Shown: positions 48,182-57,378 of the stretch, one piece after another
How the letters are laid out: each line of letters opens with the position of its first letter
How positions within the stretch are numbered: position 1 is the first letter of the stretch
Source: Vulcanimicrobiota bacterium
GTDB lineage: Bacteria; Vulcanimicrobiota; Vulcanimicrobiia; Vulcanimicrobiales; Vulcanimicrobiaceae
DNA: 64,000 nucleotides
Assembly: GCA_003151115.1 (NCBI GenBank)
Contig: PLWS01000005.1
Coordinates: forward strand, 124,001 to 188,000
Direction: 5' to 3'
Notes under the pieces: model-generated
Told to the model about the DNA's origin: nothing
What the model saw: the letters and a program-made list of their open reading frames with translations, nothing else
The model's database searches: none
Made by a program: the position numbers and the translations under genes

Positions 48182-48955
48182 CTAGGGCCTCGCGCTTTTC
48201 CTCGTGGAGTCGCTCAGGCAGGCGACGATGGTTTCGATCACGCGCTTGGTCTCGTCGGGATCGCGTACCTGAATGCAGACCGCGCCGGTTTCGCGCGCCG
48301 GGTAATCATTGCCGCCCGGAAACAGCGCATCTCCGACGTAGATCATTTCCTCGATAGTTATACCGAGGATATCGCGCAGCTTCCGGATTCCGTAGGCCTT
48401 GTCGATTCCCGGCTTGGTGACGTCGATCGACGTAGTGCCGCCCATGTGAACGGAGAAGTTCGGCAGCATCGGATCGAGCAATGCTTTGATCGCTTTGCGT
48501 TTGGAAAAATCCGGATCCCACTTTTCTTTCGCGTCGAGCGGCGCTTGTTGGCCAAGCGCGGAGTAGGTGATCTGGCTGCCCCGATCTTCGATCGGCTCTC
48601 CCCAAACTTGTTGGCTCGCGAAGCCGGAAGCGGCAACCGCCTTTTGCAGTGCACCGATGATCGTCGCTTTTTCGGCTTCGGTGAAGTCTTCGGCATAGAG
48701 CAGTTGCCAGCCGGCGTTCTTATATTGATAGAATCGCGTGCCGCAGGTCGGTAGCAGCGACAGTTTATCAAGGGGCGCGTTTTTTGGCAGATTAGCGACG
48801 AGCTGGGCTTCGAATTGGGGAAAGCCGCCCCCTGAAATGATCGCAACCTTGACGACAGTTAGCAGCGCCCCGAGAAGGGCGCTCATTTCCGCGTCGATCG
48901 CGGACTTGCTCGGCGCCAGCGTCCCGTCGAGATCGAAAACGATCAGATTTTTCAC
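48182..48955 (-). CDS. HAD-IIB family phosphatase (phosphomannomutase-like)
   Basis: A 257-aa HAD hydrolase: motif I NLIVFDLDGTLAPSKS, motif II AIISGGGFPQF, a C2B-type cap, motif III Lys in TKPGIDKAYGIRKL and motif IV YVGDALFPGGND. The early sequence resembles eukaryotic-type phosphomannomutases, but no sugar-specific residue can be assigned. It lies 15 bases upstream of the M1 peptidase on the same strand. Confidence 0.85.
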   Translation of the reverse strand: MKNLIVFDLDGTLAPSKSAIDAEMSALLGALLTVVKVAIISGGGFPQFEAQLVANLPKNAPLDKLSLLPTCGTRFYQYKNAGWQLLYAEDFTEAEKATIIGALQKAVAASGFASQQVWGEPIEDRGSQITYSALGQQAPLDAKEKWDPDFSKRKAIKALLDPMLPNFSVHMGGTTSIDVTKPGIDKAYGIRKLRDILGITIEEMIYVGDALFPGGNDYPARETGAVCIQVRDPDETKRVIETIVACLSDSTRKSARP

Positions 48956-48956
48956 T

Positions 48957-49358
48957 TCAGCATCCGTCCACGGCTGGGTAAACCTGCCACGACTTTACCT
49001 TTCCGATCCTTGTAAAATGAACGGTGACGACATCGCCGGACACTTCGCAAAACCGCCAAAAATGCGTAAACGAAGCCTGTAGTGCGTCATGAGACCCGTT
49101 CCGGCATGGAATTTGGAACGATGAATAGGCGTTTCCTTTTTCAAAACATGTTCCCCACTGCCAATCTACATGGTTAGATTTCAGATAAGCAACAAGCTCG
49201 TCGCGGCTAATTGGCGGAGATGACAGACCAGAAACAGTTTGGCTTTCTCTGGCTTCGGACAGCCGGCTTTCGTGGGGAAGAAACGCCCACACAATTATTC
49301 CAGCAATAAGTAACGTGGCCACGCCCAGCGCCACTCCAAAGTATTGCAGAAGCTTCAC
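48957..49358 (-). CDS. Small membrane-anchored protein with four Cys, unknown function
   Basis: A 133-aa protein with one N-terminal helix (FGVALGVATLLIAGIIVWAF) and a presumably periplasmic domain containing Cys in GTCFEK, IPCRN, RFCEV and the final DGC, enough for two disulfides. It overlaps the HD hydrolase stop by four bases and ends one base before the HAD gene, so all three are probably one operon. No family is recognised. Confidence 0.65.
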   Translation of the reverse strand: MKLLQYFGVALGVATLLIAGIIVWAFLPHESRLSEARESQTVSGLSSPPISRDELVAYLKSNHVDWQWGTCFEKGNAYSSFQIPCRNGSHDALQASFTHFWRFCEVSGDVVTVHFTRIGKVKSWQVYPAVDGC

Positions 49359-50560
49359 GAGCCTGCTGCATCACGGCAAATGCGGCGTGCTTCGGCGACG
49401 TCGACGCGGGCGCGTTCGACGAAGAGCTTGCGCCAGTAAGCTTTACCCGAAAGTTTTGCGATGAGATCGGAAGCCTCGCGCGCGTCCACGACGGCACCCG
49501 AACTCGTGCTCACCCAGATGGTCGGCGCTTTCGGATCGGCCTGAAGCGGCAAACGATGGAGCAGCTGGGACTGCTCGTCCGCCCATACCGCATCGCCGTA
49601 GGCCTTCCTTAAAGCTTTCTCGCAACGCTCGAACGCCTTCAGGTCGCGCTCCGCGTTAAATTCGGCGGCGAGCGCGTAGAGGCGGACCCTCTCGCGCAGC
49701 GCGCGCGCCGGAATCGAATCGCGGTCGCGCAGTTCGTTGAGCACGCGGAAGTCGTCCCAGCGTAAGAATTCGTCGATCGGATCGAGTGAGCGCGGATCGG
49801 GCCACAATTCGCGCAGCGCCTCTTGCAGGATGCGCTCGAACATGCGCGTCGTGTGGTGAAAATAGACCGAAGCGAACATCATGTAGCGCGCGAGCAGGAA
49901 TGATTCCAGCGCAACGACGCCGCGCCGGTCGATCCCAAGCACGGGCGCGCCCTCGACCTCAAAGATGCGCAGCGAACCCAAGAGTTGGTCGGCGTCGTAT
50001 TTTCCGCCGGCGACGCCGGTGAAATACGCGTCGCGCTGGAGGTAGTCCATGCGGTCGGCGTCGAGATTCGGTCCGCTCACCAACTCCGCGAGTACGGGAA
50101 ATTGAGATTTACCCTGCCCCAGAATAAGGTCTTCGACGTGCTTCGAGTCGACGTCGATGTCCGCGAGGTGCGCTTGAATTTCGGGGCGCGCCAAAATCGC
50201 ACGCGTGCGGTCCTCATGGCGAACGCCGAGTACGGCTTCGCACGCATGGCTGAACGGTCCGTGCCCGACGTCGTGGAGAATGAGCGCCGCGCGTACGAGC
50301 CGCCGCTGATAAGCGACGTCGTCTTCATTTGTAAAGAATTGGCGTCCGCGGTGCAGCAGTTCGTCGAAGGCTCGCGTTCCGACGGCGAGCGCGCCCAGGG
50401 CGTGGCTGAACCGCGAATGTTCCGCCGACGGGAACGCGAGGTAGGCCAAGCCGAGCTGGCGCAGGCGGCGCAAGCGCTGAAGTGCGGGCGTGTCCAACAA
50501 GCGAGCCTCCGCGGGCTCCAGCTCGATGAAATGGTGGACTGGATCGTAAATCCGCTTCAT
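49355..50560 (-). CDS. HD-domain phosphohydrolase (dNTPase-like)
   Basis: The track frame extends to 50764, but ATG 50560 begins the family N-terminus MKRIYDPVHHFIELEPAEAR (401 aa). The HD metal site is seen in EHSRFSHALGA (His53), ILHDVGHGPFSHA (H96, D97) and NLDADRMDYLQRD. This matches the YdhJ/SAMHD1-like subgroup that hydrolyses dNTPs or related nucleotides. It is divergent from dnaG with 65 bases between starts, which is compatible with a role near replication, but the substrate is not shown. Confidence 0.87.
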   Translation of the reverse strand: MKRIYDPVHHFIELEPAEARLLDTPALQRLRRLRQLGLAYLAFPSAEHSRFSHALGALAVGTRAFDELLHRGRQFFTNEDDVAYQRRLVRAALILHDVGHGPFSHACEAVLGVRHEDRTRAILARPEIQAHLADIDVDSKHVEDLILGQGKSQFPVLAELVSGPNLDADRMDYLQRDAYFTGVAGGKYDADQLLGSLRIFEVEGAPVLGIDRRGVVALESFLLARYMMFASVYFHHTTRMFERILQEALRELWPDPRSLDPIDEFLRWDDFRVLNELRDRDSIPARALRERVRLYALAAEFNAERDLKAFERCEKALRKAYGDAVWADEQSQLLHRLPLQADPKAPTIWVSTSSGAVVDAREASDLIAKLSGKAYWRKLFVERARVDVAEARRICRDAAGS

Positions 50561-50625
50561 ATGAATAGGACTTGCGAGTTCTGCGGCAGCGGCGGAGACT
50601 CCGGCGAGGCGGCGAAGATGCGCTG

Positions 50626-52428
50626 ATGCCTGTGGACGACGGCGCGATTCGCGAGATAAAAGCGCGCATCGATATCGCAAGTTACATCGGATCGCACGTT
50701 CAGCTACGCAAGCGCGGAAACGATCTCGTCGGGCTATGTCCCTTTCACGCCGAGAAGACTCCATCGTTTCACGTTCACCCCGACAAAGGCTTTTTTAAGT
50801 GTTTTGGCTGCGGCGCAGGCGGCGATGTGATCACGTTCGCGCAACTGCACGAGAATCTGACGTTTCCCGATGCCAAACGGATGCTGGCGCAACGCGCGGG
50901 CGTCGAGTTGGAGCCGCAAAATCCGCAAGCGGCACGCGTGCGCAACGAACGCGAAGCAATCTATGAAGCCAACCGGATCGCGGTGGCATTTTTCGAACGC
51001 ATGCTGCGCGAACCGGCCGGCGCCAAGGCTCGCGCGTACTGCAAAAACCGCGGCCTTTCCGAAGCGACGGTCGAGAAATTCCACCTCGGCTACGCGCCCG
51101 ACGAATGGGAAGGGCTGGCGCGGGAGCTTGCCCGCAACGACATTGAAGCGGCGCTGGCTGAAAAGGCCGGACTGCTCAAGCGCGGCGAGCGCGGCTATTA
51201 CGATTTCTATCGCGACCGCTTGATCGTGCCAACGTATTCGACCACCGGGGAAGCCATCGCATTCGGCGGCCGCCTGCTGCACGAGGGCGAGCCAAAGTAC
51301 ATCAACACGACAACGACGCCCGTCTACGAAAAAAGCCGTCACCTGTTCGCGCTCAACGTCGCGCGGCGCGCCGCCTCGCATGACCGCACGCTGATCGTGG
51401 TCGAAGGTTATTTGGACTGCATCGCGTTGCATCAAGCCGGATTTGAAAATGCCGTCGCCGCGTTGGGAACCTCGTTCACGCAAGACCAAGCCAAAGAACT
51501 GCGCAAGTATGCCGACGGAATCTATCTCTGCTTCGATGCGGACACCGCCGGAAATGCGGCAGCGGCCAAGGCGATCGAAACGGCCGCCCAAGTCATCGAA
51601 CATGCCGGATCCGGCGTGCGCATCGTCGAGTTGCCTGAGGGCAGCGATCCGGACGGCTTCGTTCGCGAGCGCGGTTCCGAAGCGTTCGCCGAGCTTCTGA
51701 AAAACGCCAAGCCGGCCATCGAGTTTCGTTTGGAAGGCGAAGTCGCGCGGCTTCAAACGGGGTTCAGTTCCCCCGCGGCGATCGCGCGCGAGGCCGAAGC
51801 GTTGATCCGGCGGCTCATTCCGGCGCCCGAATGGGATCGTTGGCGCGTTTGGATCGCACAGCGCCTGCACTTGAACGTGGACGATCTGCGGAACAGCCGC
51901 TTTCTCGCCAACAGCGCGAATTTTGGGCCGCGGCAGCTTCCGGTCACCGGCCACCGCCCGCGCACCTTCCAGCCGTCATCGTTCGAGCGCGACGTCCTGG
52001 CGATCGTGGTCGAAGAGCCGGCGCTGCTGCGCGACTTCCGCGATCGGATTCCGCAGGCGCGCTTCCGGAACGAGGTCTACCGGCGGATCTACGAGCGGTT
52101 GGCGAGTAACGCCGACACCCTCGAAAGCACGACCGACGTCTTCACGCTCTTCGGCGACGACACTGAAACCCTCGCGCTCCTTTCCGGGTTGAGCCAGCGG
52201 GACCGGAGCTCCATGCCGGCATATACGGACTCCGACGCGCGCCGAGCCCATTTGGAGCGGGTGGTCGAACGGCTGCAGCTCGACGACGAGCGCGAACGCT
52301 ACCGCGAACTTTCCCTAAAGATAGATGAACTTGCGACGGCCGGGCAAAACATTAGCACGGAATTGCGCGGCGAGTATGATTCGCTCGTCGCCAAATTAAA
52401 AAACAAAAAGGAGGTGAAAGTAAAATAA
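50626..52428 (+). CDS. dnaG: DNA primase DnaG
   Basis: ATG 50626 gives 600 aa. The CHC2 zinc ribbon is [20 protein letters not shown] then FFKCFGCG (C38, H41, C59, C62). The catalytic core holds the TOPRIM motif [15 protein letters not shown] and the metal-binding [10 protein letters not shown]-type segment ([16 protein letters not shown]). A C-terminal DnaB-interacting domain follows. It makes RNA primers for replication. The stop overlaps the rpoD start by one base (TAATG). rpsU, present in the classic E. coli operon, is absent. Confidence 0.95.
   Translation: MPVDDGAIREIKARIDIASYIGSHVQLRKRGNDLVGLCPFHAEKTPSFHVHPDKGFFKCFGCGAGGDVITFAQLHENLTFPDAKRMLAQRAGVELEPQNPQAARVRNEREAIYEANRIAVAFFERMLREPAGAKARAYCKNRGLSEATVEKFHLGYAPDEWEGLARELARNDIEAALAEKAGLLKRGERGYYDFYRDRLIVPTYSTTGEAIAFGGRLLHEGEPKYINTTTTPVYEKSRHLFALNVARRAASHDRTLIVVEGYLDCIALHQAGFENAVAALGTSFTQDQAKELRKYADGIYLCFDADTAGNAAAAKAIETAAQVIEHAGSGVRIVELPEGSDPDGFVRERGSEAFAELLKNAKPAIEFRLEGEVARLQTGFSSPAAIAREAEALIRRLIPAPEWDRWRVWIAQRLHLNVDDLRNSRFLANSANFGPRQLPVTGHRPRTFQPSSFERDVLAIVVEEPALLRDFRDRIPQARFRNEVYRRIYERLASNADTLESTTDVFTLFGDDTETLALLSGLSQRDRSSMPAYTDSDARRAHLERVVERLQLDDERERYRELSLKIDELATAGQNISTELRGEYDSLVAKLKNKKEVKVK
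52406..52417 (+). promoter_or_regulatory. Near-perfect Shine-Dalgarno sequence for rpoD
   Basis: AAAAGGAGGTGA lies ten bases before ATG 52428, inside the last codons of dnaG. It pairs almost completely with the 3' end of 16S rRNA, far better than most ribosome-binding sites in the window, and should give rpoD more translation than dnaG from the shared mRNA. Confidence 0.85.
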
Positions 52429-53624
52429 TGGCACGCAAAAAAGCGGCGTCGGCGAACGGCACGGCCGTCATGGAACCGCCGGCGACGACGGTTGAGGAAC
52501 TCAAGAAGCGGATCCTGGAGCGCGGAAAAAAACGCGGCTCGGTGACGCTCGACGAGATCAACCTCGAAGTGGGACGCCTGGCTGAAACGCGCGACGAACT
52601 CAACGAAGCCGAGATCTTTGAAGAATTGATGACGGATCTCAACGCCGCGGGCGTCGAGGTCGTCGAAGAAACCGAGGAAGAGAAGGCCGAAGCCGACGAC
52701 GAGGCCGAGGCCGCAGCAGAGGCGGTTGCCGCCGGGCTCGCCCTGGACGATCCGGTCCGGATGTACCTCAAAGAGATCGGACGCGTACCGCTGCTCTCGA
52801 TGCAAGACGAGAAGGATCTCGCCATGAAGATCGAGGCCGGCGAGCGCGAGCTCGAGCGTAGCAGCTCGGTCGATTCACGAATCGTCACGATCGGCGAAGA
52901 GGCGAAGCGCCAGTTGACGGAGGCCAACCTCCGCTTGGTCGTATCGATCGCTAAAAAATATGTCGGCCGCGGCATGCTCTTTTTGGATTTGATCCAGGAA
53001 GGCAACCTCGGCTTGATCCGCGCGGTCGAAAAATTCGACTATCGCAAAGGCTACAAGTTCTCGACGTATGCCACGTGGTGGATACGCCAAGCGATCACGC
53101 GCGCGCTGGCGGACCAGGCCAGGACGATCCGTATTCCCGTGCACATGGTCGAGACGATCAACCGGCTGATCAAGATTTCGCGTCAGCTCTTGCAAGAGCT
53201 CGGCCGCGATCCGTCGGTCGAAGAGATCGCCACCGAAATGGGGTTGACGCCTGAAAAGGTGCGCGAGGTGATCAAGATCAGCCAAGAGCCGATCTCGCTC
53301 GAGACGCCGATCGGCGAAGAAGAAGATTCACATCTGGGCGACTTCATCGAAGATCAGGAAGCGGTCGCGCCGGCCGAGGCCGCGTCGGTGATGCTGCTCA
53401 AAGAGAAGATGCAGGACGTGCTGCAAAACCTGACCGACCGCGAGCGCAAAGTGCTCGTGCTGCGCTTTGGTTTAGAAGACGGCCACCAGCGAACGCTCGA
53501 GGAAGTCGGTCAAGAGTTCGGCGTCACGCGCGAACGCATCCGCCAAATCGAGGCCAAGGCCCTACGCAAGCTGCGCCATCCCTCGCGCGGAAAAGCGCTC
53601 AAAGACTACTGGAGTAACGAGTAG
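52428..53624 (+). CDS. rpoD: Primary RNA polymerase sigma factor (sigma-70, RpoD)
   Basis: A 398-aa group 1 sigma factor. Region 1.1 ([20 protein letters not shown]) is followed by an acidic stretch ([20 protein letters not shown]) and region 1.2 ([20 protein letters not shown]). Region 2 contains [20 protein letters not shown] and [20 protein letters not shown], and region 3 contains [15 protein letters not shown]. Region 4 ends in the -35-binding helix [20 protein letters not shown]. The E. coli-type non-conserved insert is absent, as in most non-proteobacterial enzymes. Confidence 0.96.
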   Translation: MARKKAASANGTAVMEPPATTVEELKKRILERGKKRGSVTLDEINLEVGRLAETRDELNEAEIFEELMTDLNAAGVEVVEETEEEKAEADDEAEAAAEAVAAGLALDDPVRMYLKEIGRVPLLSMQDEKDLAMKIEAGERELERSSSVDSRIVTIGEEAKRQLTEANLRLVVSIAKKYVGRGMLFLDLIQEGNLGLIRAVEKFDYRKGYKFSTYATWWIRQAITRALADQARTIRIPVHMVETINRLIKISRQLLQELGRDPSVEEIATEMGLTPEKVREVIKISQEPISLETPIGEEEDSHLGDFIEDQEAVAPAEAASVMLLKEKMQDVLQNLTDRERKVLVLRFGLEDGHQRTLEEVGQEFGVTRERIRQIEAKALRKLRHPSRGKALKDYWSNE

Positions 53625-53630
53625 CCGGAG

Positions 53631-54302
53631 CTACATCTCCCCTTTGGCGTTCTCCGTCGAAGGGTGCACTAGCGGATTCGTGGCGGCAAAAGCGCCCTTC
53701 GGATTAGGCGTGAGCCAGATCTCCGTATCCCATTGAGCCGGAAATTCGAAGATCTTCACGACCTGCGATGCGTCTTTGACTTTGCCCATCTTCACGAGCG
53801 TGGCGGCTTGCGGATTGTTGATGTTGCCGCCGGCGGCGATCCAATCCTTAGCGCGAGCCGCAAGGCCGTAGCTCATCGTGCCGTCCGCGTTCTTGAGAAT
53901 CCAGTGAACGTGAGCGGTGCGGAACTTGAACCAGCGTTGCGGATTGAGTCCCCAGATGTTCGGCGTAACCGCCGGCATCGTGAGCGTGCGCGAGAAGTCC
54001 GCGCCCAGCAAACGTCCCTTGACGTCGTACCAGAGCTGGCTCGGGTGACGCGGGTCAACGCTGTTCCATTTTAGATTCGCGTAGCTGATCGCACCCGTCT
54101 TGTCCTCGTTATTGTACCGGAAGTAGCCGCCCTTGACGGCTGCGGCCGGATTGGGGAAGCGGGCATTGAGATCTTTGGTGGCCGACTGCACGAAGGCGAC
54201 TTCGCTCGCCAGCGGCGTGTCGGGAATCGGGGCCGGCGTCTGTGCCATGACGGCCGACGCGGCGAAAAATGATAGCGCCAGTGCGAAAAGCGCACGTTTC
54301 AT
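53631..54302 (-). CDS. Secreted protein, unknown function
   Basis: A 223-aa protein with a clear signal peptide (MKRALFALALSFFAASAVMA, cut before QTPAP). The mature part is rich in aromatic residues (AVKGGYFRYNNEDKTGAISY, NLKWNSVDPRHPSQLWYDVK, TAHVHWILKNADGTMSYGLA). No known family or catalytic motif is recognised. It is convergent with rpoD, six bases from its stop. Confidence 0.7.
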   Translation of the reverse strand: MKRALFALALSFFAASAVMAQTPAPIPDTPLASEVAFVQSATKDLNARFPNPAAAVKGGYFRYNNEDKTGAISYANLKWNSVDPRHPSQLWYDVKGRLLGADFSRTLTMPAVTPNIWGLNPQRWFKFRTAHVHWILKNADGTMSYGLAARAKDWIAAGGNINNPQAATLVKMGKVKDASQVVKIFEFPAQWDTEIWLTPNPKGAFAATNPLVHPSTENAKGEM

Positions 54303-54323
54303 GGGTCTACACTCCGTCTGTTT

Positions 54324-55064
54324 TTACGTGGGTTGAGCGGTAGGTTCGGCGCTCGGTAGAACGCTTGGCGACGGCTTCGGCGTGGGCGTTGCGAATCCCG
54401 GAGGCGTGGCGACCGGGGGTATTTTAATGGCGGGGTGAGGCGCGTCGGCCGCGCCGGCGATGGCCGGCGGCGTGACGATCGCGAGCGAGCCTGCGGTAAA
54501 GCGCAGCTCGGCCGCGGTGCGCGCCCGGATGACTGTGCCGGGCCTCAGGTCGACTTCCATGCCTTTGCGCAGCATATGGTAGAGAAAATGGTAGGGGATG
54601 AAGATGTCACCGACGGTGTCGGTGACGTTGCGGGTCGAGCTTTGGCCGGCCGTCAGATGCGGGTCGATGTGGCCGGTCGGCGTGACCAGCGGCAGCGTTC
54701 CGCCGGTCGCGAGCGTGAACGGCTCGAAATAGATGTCGACCGAACCGTCGACGTTGGCCATCTGTGCGCCCGAGGAGTGGACGATCCGGATCTGCACCGG
54801 CGCGCCGGCTGCAGCGGCAGTGATGCCGCCGATCACAATCGGATCGCGCAAGTGCGCGCGGACGAGCGTGCCTTCTTGGCTGTGCGAGCTGACGTCGCCG
54901 TCGAGCACGAAAAACAGGCTCGAGTTGTTCGGCAAGTCGTTTTTGCTGGCCGATGGCTCGGGCAGCGGACTCGCCGTGGAGATCGTTCTCGGAACGACAA
55001 TAGCGCGAGCCGTTTGAGGACTCGCGCTCATTGAAACTGCCGCGGCTGCGGCAGCGAGCGCCAC
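54324..55064 (-). CDS. Exported hypothetical protein (start uncertain)
   Basis: The track frame begins at 55232 inside the KGG-repeat gene. A signal-like segment (ALVALAAAAAAVSMSASPQTARA) implies a start near the KGG stop; GTG 55064 is the only ordinary codon there but leaves no basic N-terminus. ATC 55082, right after the KGG stop, would give GRAALVALAA. The mature region contains FFVLDGDVSSHSQEGTLVRA and GDIFIPYHFLYHMLRKGMEV, and ends in a Pro/Thr/Ser tail. It may be a beta-rich envelope protein; no family is recognised. Confidence 0.6.
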   Translation of the reverse strand: MALAAAAAAVSMSASPQTARAIVVPRTISTASPLPEPSASKNDLPNNSSLFFVLDGDVSSHSQEGTLVRAHLRDPIVIGGITAAAAGAPVQIRIVHSSGAQMANVDGSVDIYFEPFTLATGGTLPLVTPTGHIDPHLTAGQSSTRNVTDTVGDIFIPYHFLYHMLRKGMEVDLRPGTVIRARTAAELRFTAGSLAIVTPPAIAGAADAPHPAIKIPPVATPPGFATPTPKPSPSVLPSAEPTAQPT

Positions 55065-55083
55065 GAGTGCGGCGCGTCCGATT

Positions 55084-55431
55084 TTAGCTGGCTTTCTTTT
55101 GCGCTTCTGCGGCTGCGGCTGCGGCTGCGGCACGTTTTCCCTCTTCGATGAGCTGCTTGACCTTTTGGCCGCCCTTCTGACCGATTTGCTCGTAGAAGTT
55201 GGGGCCATAGCGGTCACGCGTGGCTTCGCCACCCTTCTTGCCGCCCTTCTTACCGATCTGCTCGTAGAAGGCGTGGCCGTGGGCCATCTTCGTAGCTTGG
55301 CCGCCCTTGCGGCCGATTTGCTCGTAGAATTCGGGGCCGTACTTTTTCTTGACGGTTTCGCCGCCTTTTTGACCGGCTTCGCGGACCGTCATGCCGCCGG
55401 CTTTCTTCAGGGGGCCGTTAGGGTTATTCAT
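55084..55431 (-). CDS. KGG-repeat stress-associated protein
   Basis: A 115-aa hydrophilic protein built of KGG units: AGQKGGETVKKKYGPEFYEQ, IGRKGGQATKMAHGHAFYEQ, IGKKGGKKGGEATRDRYGPN and IGQKGGQKVKQLIEEGKRAA, ending in poly-Ala. Such KGG (GsiB/YciG-type) proteins are induced by starvation, heat or drying and are thought to behave like disordered protectants. The gene precedes the exported protein on the same strand and is divergent from the HEAT-cyclophilin gene. Confidence 0.9.
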   Translation of the reverse strand: MNNPNGPLKKAGGMTVREAGQKGGETVKKKYGPEFYEQIGRKGGQATKMAHGHAFYEQIGKKGGKKGGEATRDRYGPNFYEQIGQKGGQKVKQLIEEGKRAAAAAAAAEAQKKAS

Positions 55432-55531
55432 AGGGGTGTTTTACCTCGGTTCTTGCGCCGGCCAAGAAGGACGGCAATCTCATGCTCCATATACTAGAAC
55501 GCACATTCGGCCCGGAAAGTTGGGGTCTTCA

Positions 55532-57010
55532 GTGTTCTACAGTCTGTTTTTTTGCCTCGCGGCGGCAAGCGCTCCCATACTTCTATCGGCAGGCACGCCC
55601 GCGCCGGCCAATCCCTACGTACAAATCGAGCGCCTGGAGGCGGCCCGGTCTCTAGGAAACGGTGCGCTCGCCGGCTTCGTGACATCGAGCGACCGGCGGG
55701 TAGCGATCCGGGCGGCCTTGGCGATCGGGCGCACCAAACAAAGCGCCGGCGTTCCCCTGCTGCTCAGACGCGTAGGCGACTCCGATATCGGGATGCGCGC
55801 GACGAGTATTTATGCGCTCGGGCTGATCGGCGGCATTCCGGCGACGCAACCGGTTTTGAGTGCACTTCTGCGCGATCGCGCCGGCGCGGTGCAAGTAGCG
55901 GCGCTCGATGCGACCGATCGTTTGGAAACGGCGCACATGTTGACGGTGACGCAAGAGCGCCAAGCCGGGCGGCGCATTCGCGAACTACTCGGCGTCGGTG
56001 ACGTCATCGTGCGCGCACGCGCGGCGACGGCACTCGAGGCATTTCACGGATCGACGTTCGCGCAAGACGTCGTCGGAACGCTCGCGCGAGCCTACGCTCG
56101 CGAGCCGGATTCGTACGTGCGCTGGCATGTCGTGTGGACGCTTTTCCGGGCGTACGCGAAACGCGCGCCGATTGAGACGCTGCAGGCTGCACTTCACGAC
56201 CGGGCCGAGCTCGTGCGCGTCGAAGCCGCGCGTGCTTTCGGGCGCCGCGGCGACAAATCGGCGGTTGCGCTACTGCAGCCGCTGACGGCGGATCCTTCCT
56301 GGCGCGTGCAAGAGCAGACGCTCGAGGCGATCAACGCGCTGCAAGGCAAACCGGCGACCGCACATCTGAAAGCGATTCCGGCCGGCGTACACACGCCTGC
56401 GCCGGAGCCCGACAAGTTTGCGTCGCTGCAAGCGCTGCCGCGCGCAGTTTCGTCTGCAAAGCCGCAAAAGCCGACGCCGGATGCAATCAACACGACAACC
56501 AAGCTCGACCCGACAACGATTGCGTTGATGACGGGCCCGGCGAAGGGTCCGCATCCGCGCGTCCGCTTAGTCACGACGCAAGGCAATATTTATCTCGAGT
56601 TGTTTCCCGAGTGGGCGCCGCTGACCGTCGAAAACTTTCTGAATCTCACGTCATCGGGATACTACGACAATAATCCGTGGTTCAGAATCGTGCCGGATTT
56701 CGTCGTTCAAACCGGCGATCCGACCGGGAACGGCAACGGTGACGCGGGATACACGATTCCGGCGGAAGAGAATCCGATCGAGCAAAACAGCTACGTCATC
56801 TCGATGGGCATGAACTACACCGATCCGCCGAACGCGCATGCAATCCGCGACTCCGCCGGAACGCAGTTTTACATCACGCTCTCACCGCAACTACACTTGA
56901 ACCGCGATTTCACCGTTTTCGGACGCGTGATCGGCGGCACCGACGTTTTGGGGCGGCTGATCGAGTCGGATAAAATCATTCGCGCCGATCGCATTCCGGA
57001 TTCGCCGTGA
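55532..57010 (+). CDS. HEAT-repeat protein fused to cyclophilin-type peptidyl-prolyl isomerase
   Basis: GTG 55532 (GGGG upstream) gives 492 aa with a signal-like start, VFYSLFFCLAAASAPILLSA. Residues about 45-290 are HEAT-like helical pairs (RVAIRAALAIGRTKQSAGVP, LVRVEAARAFGRRGDKSAVA). After a Pro-rich linker comes a cyclophilin domain with VRLVTTQGNIYLELFPEWAP, WFRIVPDFVVQTGDPTGNGN, SAGTQFYITLSPQLHLNRDF and TVFGRVIGG. It is probably a periplasmic folding factor whose repeat arm binds a client or partner. Its stop overlaps the lipoprotein start (GTGA). Confidence 0.88.
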   Translation: MFYSLFFCLAAASAPILLSAGTPAPANPYVQIERLEAARSLGNGALAGFVTSSDRRVAIRAALAIGRTKQSAGVPLLLRRVGDSDIGMRATSIYALGLIGGIPATQPVLSALLRDRAGAVQVAALDATDRLETAHMLTVTQERQAGRRIRELLGVGDVIVRARAATALEAFHGSTFAQDVVGTLARAYAREPDSYVRWHVVWTLFRAYAKRAPIETLQAALHDRAELVRVEAARAFGRRGDKSAVALLQPLTADPSWRVQEQTLEAINALQGKPATAHLKAIPAGVHTPAPEPDKFASLQALPRAVSSAKPQKPTPDAINTTTKLDPTTIALMTGPAKGPHPRVRLVTTQGNIYLELFPEWAPLTVENFLNLTSSGYYDNNPWFRIVPDFVVQTGDPTGNGNGDAGYTIPAEENPIEQNSYVISMGMNYTDPPNAHAIRDSAGTQFYITLSPQLHLNRDFTVFGRVIGGTDVLGRLIESDKIIRADRIPDSP

Positions 57011-57378
57011 AGGCCGTGGCCGGCGTGCTCCTTGCGGTTGCGCTTGCGGGTTGCGGAACGCCGCAGCGCTTGCCGCTGGAAATTCCGCGCTGCGATGCGG
57101 TGAAAACCGGGAATGGCATTACGCTGACCGCGCTCGTGACCAGCCGCGCGACAAAGCCGATCACCGGCCTCGCCGTCTCAGTTGATTTCTACCACGACTT
57201 TCGCTCGGGAACCGTACAAGGATCGACAGCGGTTAGTCCCGAGCTCGATCCGAGTCGGCAGCGCAGCATTGTCTTCAGAATCGCGGCCGCGCCCGCACAA
57301 GCGCAAGGGCGCGCGTTGCGCTGCCTTGCGACGCACCTTGCCTATGCGGATGGGACCTCGGAGGACGTCAAACCCTAG
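57007..57378 (+). CDS. Small lipoprotein, unknown function
   Basis: A 123-aa product from GTG 57007 with the lipoprotein signal MKAVAGVLLAVALAGC (lipobox LAGC). The mature part has two further Cys (PRCDAV and LRCLAT) and a beta-rich look (ITGLAVSVDFYHDFRSGTVQ), similar to small immunoglobulin-like folds. It overlaps the HEAT-cyclophilin gene by four bases, suggesting a shared periplasmic role, and is convergent with dtd with four shared bases. Confidence 0.7.
   Translation: MKAVAGVLLAVALAGCGTPQRLPLEIPRCDAVKTGNGITLTALVTSRATKPITGLAVSVDFYHDFRSGTVQGSTAVSPELDPSRQRSIVFRIAAAPAQAQGRALRCLATHLAYADGTSEDVKP

Noticed and set aside
48007-48754. Plus-strand ORFs opposite the aminopeptidase and HAD genes
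   Set aside because: They are antisense to recognised enzymes, with no motifs and a typical shadow composition.
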